This document shows positions 56,186 to 64,000 of a stretch of 64,000 nt of DNA, one piece after another. The stretch is from Zymoseptoria tritici IPO323 (lineage: Eukaryota > Ascomycota > Dothideomycetes > Mycosphaerellales > Mycosphaerellaceae), in the NCBI RefSeq assembly GCF_000219625.1, contig NC_018205.1:620001-684000 (forward strand), given 5' to 3'. Position 1 is the first letter of the stretch, and each line of letters begins with the position of its first letter. A program made the position numbers and the translations under genes. Under the pieces are notes generated by a model that worked only from the letters and a program-made list of their open reading frames with translations, made no database searches and was not told where the DNA came from.

Positions 56186-56627
56186 ATGATTATCGACGAT
56201 CAAGAATCCTTCGATCCGACTACTCCATCCAACTCCTCGACTAGAACAACCGACCTGACCGCCACCTCCTCAAGCCTCGTCGGACACCCTTCACCCTCAT
56301 CACGAGCATGGGGTCATGCTGCAGTTGAAGAGCTGGGAAATGAACGGCATTGCAGTCCTGAGGGAAAGCCTGAACACCGCGCGGACGGAGGATCGATACA
56401 ATCGCGTCCAAGCAGCGGGCGCAGATGAGGCGGATGCCGAGCGGATGGATGATCTGCGAGCCGGAGTCATGAAGATACCAAGGCAACCTGCTCGAAGAAC
56501 CAGGGCATCAAGCAAGGCGCGCGCTGTCGTTCGTTTGCTGCCCGGAGAACGGCCTTTGCTGTGGCACGGTGCTGTGCCAGAGATACCCGGCGCGGGCGGC
56601 GCATGGGTGAGTGTCGACTGCTCGTGA
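56186..56627 (+). pseudogene. Small gene with a frame break
   Basis: ATG 56186 gives MIIDDQESFDPTTPSNSS. At about 56316 the better protein signal shifts to another frame (LQLKSWEMNGIAVLRESLNT, helical and charged) that continues to 56627. An intron does not fit the short switch region, so one indel is the simplest explanation. Unrecognised. Confidence 0.4.
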
Positions 56628-56747
56628 AGCATGAAGGCTCGAGAACTCCCGCCTCGTCGTCGGATACGATCGTCTTTTCCTCATCGACGTTCCTCCTTCA
56701 TCGACATTCATCCTCCGTCGACCTCTTCTGCGCTTCACTTCCTCCTT

Positions 56748-56748
<1 letters not shown>

Positions 56749-56780
<32 letters not shown>
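56749..56780. repeat. (TG)n microsatellite
   Basis: About 15 TG units ending 43 bp upstream of the ATG at 56823. Confidence 0.9.
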
Positions 56781-56782
<2 letters not shown>

Positions 56783-56822
56783 CACCATCTCGCCATCGGC
56801 CAGCTCAATCAAGCTCATCATC

Positions 56823-57032
56823 ATGGCTGCTCAAGTCCAACTTCCGCGTCACAGCCACCAACAACGGGTCAGATACGTCGACTCTCACTCGCCAGGCAAG
56901 GAGAACATCCCACCGACATGGGCGAAGAGCACACCACACTCCAGCAAGAAACACCACCACCACCACCACGACAAGCATCGAAAACCGCCGCTCGAAGAGT
57001 CAGCACGGTTACTGCTCTCGCCAGCTGAATGA
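56823..57032 (+). CDS. Small His/Lys-rich hypothetical protein, 69 residues
   Basis: ATG 56823 has a good fungal context (CATCATGGC). The product starts MAAQVQLPRHSHQQRVRY and contains six consecutive His residues near residue 46, followed by a basic segment. It is short and low in complexity but has a clean start and stop. The His run could bind metal; this is inference. No family. Confidence 0.4.
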   Translation: MAAQVQLPRHSHQQRVRYVDSHSPGKENIPPTWAKSTPHSSKKHHHHHHDKHRKPPLEESARLLLSPAE

Positions 57033-57793
57033 ACGTTACTCCACGCCGCCGGACTGAACGCCGCGGAAACGAATATTTGGTGATGCCGACCTGCTGCGGG
57101 ACGGGAAGGGCTGGAGCCCGAAGAAGAAGTTCTGGAAGTCGAGAGGCGGTTGTCGGCGTTCTTGAAGGGACACATGCAGTTTGGCGAAGCGGTTGTCGGC
57201 ATTGGTAATGGGACAGGACACATGGAGTTGAGACAACCGGTCGGCGTACGTGGGATCGCTGCTGGTGCGGACGGAGATGATGGACATATGTTTTTTGAAC
57301 TGCCCGAGAGTTGTCGTGGCTCCTATCCATACCTGATAGTACTCACACAACAAGGAAGGCATTGCTGGGGCTTTTGGGACCACCGTCAGGCCGCGGCAGC
57401 ATGGTCGATGAGGGCGGTGTTCATCTCCTACGACAAATATGGCCATGGCAGTCAGCAAGATCATTGATGCTGCCAGTCCCGCTTCTCGTTACAGAAACGC
57501 TGTATGCACCTGCTCTAGCCCTGGGTGGAAGGAGGATTCTTTGGTATTGCTGCCGCCATCTGCGTTGTCGGTCAGCGCAAGAATTCTACCAGCAATACTT
57601 CTACTGCTATCTCTTGGACCAACTGCCATCTATAAGCAACCTCCCATCCTGCCCTTCTACGCTCTCCATCGAACATTGCAGCTTCGCATTCTCGATACCC
57701 AATTTTCGATACTCAGTTCTCGGTACCACCCGACCAACTATTAACTACTACCACCAACCAACATGCTTTTCCGGGACAATCTTCGCATCGCCC
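57033..57793. other. Conflicting open frames, no gene chosen
   Basis: A forward frame (about 57135-57467, without ATG at its start; HMFFELPESCRGSYP, WGFWDHRQAAAAW) and a reverse frame (57464-57036) are both protein-like. The forward one looks better but lacks a start and splice sites. 57650-57790 is pyrimidine-rich, like a leader. Confidence 0.4.
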
Positions 57794-57862
57794 ATGGTCT
57801 CCGCGCCCGCGCCCACTCTGATTACTCTGAATCCAACGACAGCTAATTCGCCTCCGAGATGA
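57794..57862 (+). promoter_or_regulatory. Upstream ORF overlapping the main start codon
   Basis: ATG 57794 (MVSAPAPTLITL) encodes 22 residues and its TGA (57860-57862) overlaps the main ATG (57859-57861) in an ATGA arrangement, which could couple or restrain translation. Confidence 0.5.
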
Positions 57863-58305
57863 ACAAGGACATGCTCCGTGTACGCCATCCCATTCAGCAT
57901 CTCCCTATCGCACGATTAACATCTATCTACACAGGTGTACGAGAACTGCTCTTACGACGAGGTGCTTCAGGGCAAGAAGATGACCCATTCCTCGACCTGG
58001 GTCCGCGCGGCGCTCGCCCATTGCGCTAAGGAGCAGATCTCCGTCCACTGTCTCCCGCAGAACTCCAAGCAGTTGATCGGGTATTACTTCTTCTCCCTCT
58101 CCCTTCTGCTCGACATGATGCTAACCCGTGCTACAGGTTCATGCGCGCTGTCGGCTGGGAAGTGTCCGACCCGGACCTCTTCCGCGTCCTGGGCAAGAAA
58201 CTCCTCACCTGGACTCAACGCTGGATCATCTTGGGTCATTGTCGGAGAAGCCAGCAAATAAAACCCACACAACATCTTCCCATACCACACAGTTCATCGC
58301 CGTGA
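57859..58305 (+). CDS. Small three-exon hypothetical protein, 111 residues
   Basis: Exons 57859-57879, 57935-58080 and 58137-58305. Introns are 55 and 56 bp (GTACGC...TACACAG and GTATTA...GCTAAC...CTACAG), with all phases matching. The product begins MNKDMLRVYENCSYDEVLQG and has a compact helical look with WVRAALAHCAKEQISVHCLP in the middle and MRAVGWEVSDPDLFRVLG near residue 70. It contains several Cys but no signal peptide, so a cytosolic protein is likely. No family is recognised. The intact splice pattern makes it one of the more reliable genes here. Confidence 0.7.
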
Positions 58306-59139
58306 GATCCGAAAGCGAAGGTGTATCAGAATATCCAAAGAGTGATAAAAGAGGATAGTTGCCTTGTAAGGAGAAGTGTCATCGTCGTGGAAATTTCGAT
58401 GAAATTTCGACGAACAGCCTCGCCGCCATACGTGTAGTCTGTGTTCCACATCGACTTTGCCCAAGGTACACTGCTCGCGGCGAGACAAGGACTCTGCGTA
58501 TTGATTGAACACTCGCACCGCCAAGCAGCTTTCGCTCACTCGAACAGAGAGACTTCTATTCCTACACTATGCCACAGATACGTGCCGTCAAAGCAGATGA
58601 TCAACATTCACGTACCTCTTGCTGATTCGATGAGCAAACGTCAGATCAGATCAGACCTGGCGGATGGAATACGTATGTTGGCCTTTCCTCCGCGGCGTCT
58701 CATCTTTTCCCTCAATCTGCGGTAATTCTTTTGAATCCCGCCTGCAACGCTTACGCGCTCCACCCTAAGCCATTCTTGCTCCCTATTCGGCCTACCTTGC
58801 ACTCGCAACTACGAGCTTCGCCTTTGCACAGTCTATACGGATCTTTACCTGGCAAGGCACATGCATCACAAGAGCAGGGCTTTTAAGAGGAGGGCTAACG
58901 AACTTCGTAGATCACGAGAAGGATAACGGCGGTCATCGCAAGAGCAATGAACATGTTCATAGTTAGGACATACATCGAGAGAATTTGGATACACACATAT
59001 TGGCTACACATCGACCGAGCGCCTTCACATCCAACCCACGATACCTGTCCTCCAGGCGAGGGGTCGGAATGGCTAGCCGAGCGACGGACGTGTTAATCGC
59101 ATTGACTGCTTGTCGCAAGGCGTGATAGTCGGCTGTTTC
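58306..59139. other. Intergenic, nothing recognised
   Basis: Short frames only (reverse 58539-58294, forward 58441-58725 without ATG). No repeats, no RNA gene. Confidence 0.45.
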
Positions 59140-62069
59140 CTACAGGCACGCGGAGGATTTCTGCCTCTTCACGAATGTGCCCGCGTCCCACCCAAACCAC
59201 TTATTTAGCCGCTTCCCCATCCAGAGCTGTGTAATTGAATCGACAGCTGGATCCGGATGTGGTTTGTGGAAGACGATTCGCGGGGAGCCCGAGTCGCTTT
59301 TAGAGAGCATTTTGAAGGTCACGGCCGAGCCGCCTGAGTTCATAGCTACCATGCCAGCGTCGGTCAGAGCGGTCACGATCTCTTGCCCTATTCGAATCTT
59401 GTTAGCTCAATCGGTGGTGAAGGAGAAGACGACGGCGGGATACGAGATTACTCACACTTGACGGTTGCTTTCGAGTTTCCCACCCCGAAGAGGATGGCGA
59501 GGACGCGCAGGCTGTTTGTGTTCACTGGTATCCGATCTTGTAACCCGCCTACAGGTGTTTCAATCGCGTTGGTCCCTCGACGGACAGTCTGCTCGTTGCT
59601 AATGTCTTGTAGAACGGGTTCTGCTGGTCGAGTCTTTGGTTTCGTGCGACCAAGGGCAACTGCTGTCTTGGATTCTCGTGTATCTGGTCCCCACATTGTC
59701 TGTACTGGCGCGTATGTTTTCGTTATTGTATTCTGACGTTTTGCGACGGCAATCTTTTCCTGTACTTCGCTCCGCTCTGCCTCGAGCTCTGCTCGATATT
59801 GTGGGGAATGGTCCGCGGCAACACTGGACATAACTCGATCGACCAAGTCCGCGGGCCATCTTGCTGCGCTCAGCATGTTGCTGTACTCTTGTCGTGCACG
59901 ATTCCACAGCTCAAGCATAAGACGGCGATCCTCGTCCGCTTTGGCGAGCCATTCCTCGTTGCGCTGTCCTTTGGGCCAGCAGTGTTTCTGGAATTTCTCC
60001 AGTGCAGTACTCTTCCCGTTGATCACAATCTCAGGCGGACAGTCGAATTCCGGATGGCACACCGCCACGACTCCAGAGCTGATGACATGATGATTTGACA
60101 GAGCTATATTCGTCTGGATTAGCTGCAGAGTCGCTGCAAAACTCAACTGTTGGAGTATGCCGCGGTCGATCCGTGAGCGCTCTCTGCTGTCTGCTCTCGC
60201 CAGATGCTCATCGATCCCATTGAAAATGCCGGCCTCTTCGGTGGAAGTGCCGTATGGTCGGCAAAGAGGGAGTTGGTATAGAAACCCTCTTAATTTGTCT
60301 TCGTCGAGCCAAGGCCGGAGCTCGAGTGGGTGGTCGAAACCAAATTCTGTGCTGTCTTTGATGATCGTGAAAAGGTCCCGCTTCGCTTGTCTGCATAGAG
60401 CGTATGTCTCGTTGAACAACCCAGACAACGCTCTGTCGGAAGGCCTGGGAACTGCACCACTGCCGAGCGTGATGTTCTGCATCTTAATCCTGCTGGCGTC
60501 TCTCACCATTTCGCATTGCTTCTTGACCATTTGAAGGGAGATGACCTTGTGCAATGGCCTAATGAGTGGATCGAGTGTGCCGTGTCCTCGCAGGTATGTA
60601 TGCAGGTACTCAGAGCTGGTCTGCAAGAGGGCCAGATGATCCTCGGCCTCGGCAAGGTCCGCCTCAAGCTGTTCACAACATCGCTGTGCGTCGAAGGCAG
60701 GCGGACATGCAAAAGGGTTTGCGAATTCAGACCAACATTCGACTGAGCCAGGAAGCTTGAGACCGGACCCAATCACGGCCAACCATTGTCGATTTCCTGT
60801 AGGTGCCGTTGTCGTATCTCACTTGATTCTCTTGACCATGTCGCAAAGAAATGTCAAAAGGTCATCCTGCAGTTCGAGCACTTTGTATGCTAATGGAAAA
60901 GCCAGAATCTCCAGGGTGTGGCATTTTTCTTTGTCATTCGCTACCAGGTCTCCAAATCCAAGACCGCGCGTTACCACCGAATTTGAATTGAACTTTGTAG
61001 GGAGCTGACCGTCGAGCGACCGCCATATGCCCAACATGCGCGACATGTCATACGGCACCCATTCGCCTGGGGTATAAGTGGAACGGTAGTGTATCAGACT
61101 GAGGAGTCGCATAGGATTATCCCTTAATGTCTCGATGTCGAGGTATGGCAGTTTCGATATTCGGAAGGTTGCGCCTTGACCCCATAAGGGTTCTTTGGTG
61201 TGTCTGTAAGAGGTGTCCTCCATCTCCGGCTCGACTTGACGCAACATGGCCTCGCGCTTAACCTTGGGCCACTTCTTCCATCTAGAGAGGATCTGGTCGC
61301 CATTGTCTTCCAAGTCTTTGCCAAGGTTCTTGCGCGCGACCTTAATGCGCAATGCAAAGTTCTTCACCGTCGACCCGGCTTCGGAGTCGCTGAGTTCGTT
61401 CTTTGGTACTCGGTGGGCATTTGGTTGATCTGAGCAGTTCAAAGGCGGATCCACACACTGTGGGCAACACTTGAAATTTCTGTAATTGGTCGAATTCATC
61501 ATTTTGATGTTTTCGGAATCGAGCGGGTGAAAGAGGCTGGACGTTTTGCGAGTGGAGGTTAAGGGAAACAGTGGATGCGAGTGGTCGAGGTTGGCGGAGT
61601 GACGTCGAGCCCAGAAGAGCTACGTGCCGTGAGCTTGGAGTGGCATTGAGGTTGTTGTTTCGAAGTTGTCGATGGTCGAGAGCGGGCGTTGTGATGAACC
61701 GCGCTCGTTTGTCTCAATCTCGCCAAGACCTGCGCCAAGCTCTCCTCTAGTGAAGAAGTCGTTGTCTCTCGCAAATTCATCCAAGCGGACATCGTTTTCG
61801 ATTCCACGGCCGAAGCGCTTCTTCCTTCTATTCGCCGCCCGGATTCAGGGCAACTGCGGCAGTGCATTGGTATGACTTGTCGCCGGTGATGAGAGAATGC
61901 CGTCCTCGTCATTATGCAACCAAGCTCCATCTGCTGATAGTTCTACCCTTGGTGCGGTGATTCCGACGCGATGGTGCAGGATTGCATGTATGAACCACGC
62001 CTCTTGATGCGGTGTCCCGCTTAGGACAGCCTGGACATTCCCAGAAACGCCAAATGGCTCACCGGAGAA
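59140..62069 (-). pseudogene. Large fungal protein with HicA-like C-terminal domain; two in-frame TGA codons
   Basis: Exons 62069-61624, 61479-59456 and 59387-59140 join in exact phase across introns of 144 bp (GTAGCT...ATTACAG) and 68 bp (GTGAGT...GCTAAC...AATAG). The frame is protein-like throughout but has TGA at 61847-61845 and 60821-60819. The N-terminal exon is charged; exon 2 starts with a Cys cluster (KCCPQC) and then a long helical region with LWNRARQEYSNML. The last approximately 85 residues, created by the second splice, carry GGSAVTF, IVFHKPHPDP and GKRLNKWFGW. This matches the pattern of a widespread fungal C-terminal module resembling bacterial HicA (an RNA-binding fold); the family link is from memory of that pattern. 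The TGAs mean a pseudogene, unseen introns or sequence error. The 5' end is unresolved (no ATG in the first exon); ATG 61502 would start downstream of the first TGA. Confidence 0.55.
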
Positions 62070-62880
62070 CTAATCAGCATGGTGTTGGTCTGAAGGCCTT
62101 GGCGCAGCTTGACAGCTCGAGATCCAGGATCATCGACCAGAGCACTTATTCCCATCGCGAGCATTCATGCACGAAGTTAACCCCTGGCGCTGTTTACGTC
62201 CCAAACACCCATGAACCGCACGAGGAGATTGAGGAGCATGCTATGGCGGCTTCGCCGCTACTGATCCTCCCAGAAATCCGCCAACAGCTTCCGCGCGATC
62301 AAGGTCCACGATATACCGCGGCGAAGGGCGCTCCGGTCATTCTACTCAACCGCCTCGGTAGGAGCAGAAGGCTGACAGCCCGCGCAATCTTTCGACCCCA
62401 TGAATTCCACCTCACTCTGACAGAATGCTGATTTCCGGACTGATCGTGGTAGAAGAGGCGTGGGTAGTACCAATCATTTGGTATGCGCTGGTGGCCCATC
62501 TGAGCGGACACGGCTGCTGAGACGTGAGCCGACATTCTGGGAGATTGTGAAGTGTGCTGTGATGAGTGCTGTGATGTTCAATGTTGTGTTAAAGGTGGTG
62601 GAAGGTAGTAAAGGAAGAAGAGGTGTGGAGGTGTGGACGGAAGTGTAAGAGAGAGGGTTTAGTAAAAAGAGACATTGCACGAGGTTGAGGAGTTACAGTA
62701 AGACCGAGTCGACGGGCGTTTGTGCCACAATGGCGCCCCACAAGCCGAGTGCACGTTCGAGAAGGTAGACAAAGGAGAAACAATCGAGTAGCTCAAGGCG
62801 TGAACTGAAAGAGATCCGCAGGTGTCGCATTGCTTTCGCTTGTACTTACATCATCAGAGAGGTCCTTCCCACAAGAACGA
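62070..62880. other. Weak forward frame, otherwise nothing
   Basis: A forward frame (62012-62431, MSRLGQPGHSQKRQ) overlaps the 5' edge of the reverse gene and its second half (HEEIEEHAMAASPLLILPEI) looks protein-like, but there is no domain and no second line of support. 62.5-62.8 kb holds nothing recognisable. Confidence 0.35.
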
Positions 62881-64000
62881 TCAGGGCTGATCATCGAGAT
62901 CCATCCGTTGCAGAATCTCCCGAGCCGAGATTCTCGTCCTACAGTCTTGCACGAGCATCTCCGCGACCACGCCCCACAATCTGTTACTGGGGTTCTGGCC
63001 GAATTCCTCGACGACTTCCCGGGCGACCTGCATGGCCTGGTCGTTGTCTGTGAGCGTACGACCTACCAAGACCTGCCAGCAGCAAAGACCGAGAGCCCAG
63101 ATGTCGACCTTGCTGGTGTAGGGCGGTACAGCCGCGGCACGAGACGTGGGGCGTGGACGGTCCTTCAGCAGCATTGTCTCCGGGGCAAGATAGGTGATTG
63201 TGCCGACCATGTGGTTCTCGCTTGAAGCTGCCCTTTTTGCCTGGCCAATGTAAACCTGAAACTGGGCTGAACCGGGAGCACCCAGGATTGAGTGGTGGGA
63301 CTGCGGGCTAATGGAAGGGTTGACGGGTTGGAGGGCAACGTTCGCGGGCTCGAGGTCTCGGTGCATAATTCCTTGTTGGTGGAGATATGCGCAGGCGTCA
63401 GCCGTTTGCCCGAGGAATTGAGCGGCGAAGAAAGGCCGGAATTTGTCGCTGTCAACCTCCGGCGGGAGTAGAGAGCGAAGATCTCGGACAGCCCGGTCGA
63501 GACAGTCTTTCGCCGCGGGGACAACGACGAGGTAGGATTCGCGAATGGCGCTGTTCGAGAAGTACGGCGCCGGGTCGACAAAGTCTTGTAATTTAGAGAT
63601 GTTGGGCTTGAGAGAGCGTAATCTTTGGTCAGCGAGGCAACGTCAGCAGGACTTTCTTGTCCGCTAGACTTACATGATTCAAGGATCGTAGCATGGCCAC
63701 TTCGGCGAGGACCGTGTTACTCGTAGACGGACTTGCAGTGGTAACTCTTTTAATCACCACTTTTGCGCCGGTGGAGAGACAAGCAGCGTATAATATCGTA
63801 CTAAAGCTGCCGCGGGTGAATGGTTGCTAAAGAGCATAGTTCTCTACAACGTGGATAGTAGGTGTAAGAAGGGCCTCGACATCGACGTCGGCTAGCACTT
63901 CCATTGCGACGTTGGCGCGGTTGCCCGTGCACATACGGAATACGTATGCTAGGCCGCCAACGACAAGGCGGGATCCGTCGAGGAGAGCTCTTTAATACTC
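62881..64000 (-). pseudogene. Second FHA/kinase-family gene: degenerate kinase, partial, with in-frame TAG
   Basis: Exons 64000 (runs off the window) to 63674 and 63606-62881 join across a 67-bp intron (GTAAGT...TCAAG), giving the canonical LNHPNI of a kinase N-lobe. Seen: an FHA-like DGSRLVVGGLAYVFRM strand like the kinase at 34489, glycine loop FTRGSFSTI, VVIKRV lysine, MHRDLEPAN (Lys of HRDLKPxN replaced by Glu), no DFG (QVYIGQAK at that place), then GTITYLAPE and VDIWALGLCCWQVL. Loss of DFG Asp and the HRD-loop Lys predicts a pseudokinase. A TAG at 63829-63827, just before the glycine loop, interrupts the frame; it could be a CAG-to-TAG mutation or lie in an unseen intron ending CTCTTTAG. 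The 5' part is outside the window. Confidence 0.65.

Noticed and set aside
60795..60821. Possible 26-nt intron that would remove the TGA at 60821-60819
   Set aside because: Too short for a spliceosomal intron here and the phase does not restore the frame. Longer acceptors tried also failed on phase.

Overview
This is fungal nuclear DNA, almost certainly from a filamentous ascomycete (Pezizomycotina; a Dothideomycete is a guess from overall style). The evidence is short spliceosomal introns of about 50-70 bp with GTRNGT donors and CTAAC-like branch points, dispersed low-complexity gene tails, and a sharply bounded block of repeat-induced point mutation (RIP) in which CpA and TpG are nearly absent, CpG is kept and TA/TAG/CTA are over-abundant. 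The window reads as an accessory or subtelomere-like region: few intact genes, many broken ones, two large transposon copies and many minisatellites.

Layout. 1-11.3 kb: two spliced hypothetical genes (about 2.2-3.2 kb and 3.65-4.74 kb), then 6 kb of decayed coding fragments, including a broken RING finger. 11.3-24.4 kb: two direct copies of a terminal-inverted-repeat element, each carrying an integrase-core (rve-type DDE) gene, a second forward gene and a reverse coiled-coil gene. Both are heavily RIP-mutated. The left copy is split by an 883-bp non-RIPed retroelement with a 13-bp target-site duplication and an AAAC-type tail. Between the copies lies a host-like reading frame wrecked by RIP. 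24.4-34 kb: relics, including a DEAD-box helicase pseudogene and a Thr/Ser-rich pseudogene. 34.5-39.3 kb: an intact FHA-like/protein-kinase gene, divergent from a nuclear-looking hypothetical gene across a 19-bp minisatellite, followed by a gag-like zinc-knuckle gene. 39.3-48.9 kb: mostly low-complexity sequence with weak gene candidates. 48.9-51.5 kb: a two-exon gene for an 857-residue protein. 51.5-57 kb: two related tandem arrays, then relics. 57-58.3 kb: two small genes, one with an upstream ORF overlapping its start codon. 59.1-62.1 kb: a large reverse gene ending in a HicA-like C-terminal domain, carrying two in-frame TGA codons. 62.9-64 kb: the 3' part of a second FHA/kinase-family gene that lacks key catalytic residues, has an in-frame TAG and runs off the window.

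No metabolic cluster is visible. The unifying processes are transposition, RIP and gene decay. The two kinase-family genes and the HicA-like gene are the most interesting host-type content. Frame breaks outside the RIP block could be true decay or assembly indels; sequence alone cannot separate these.
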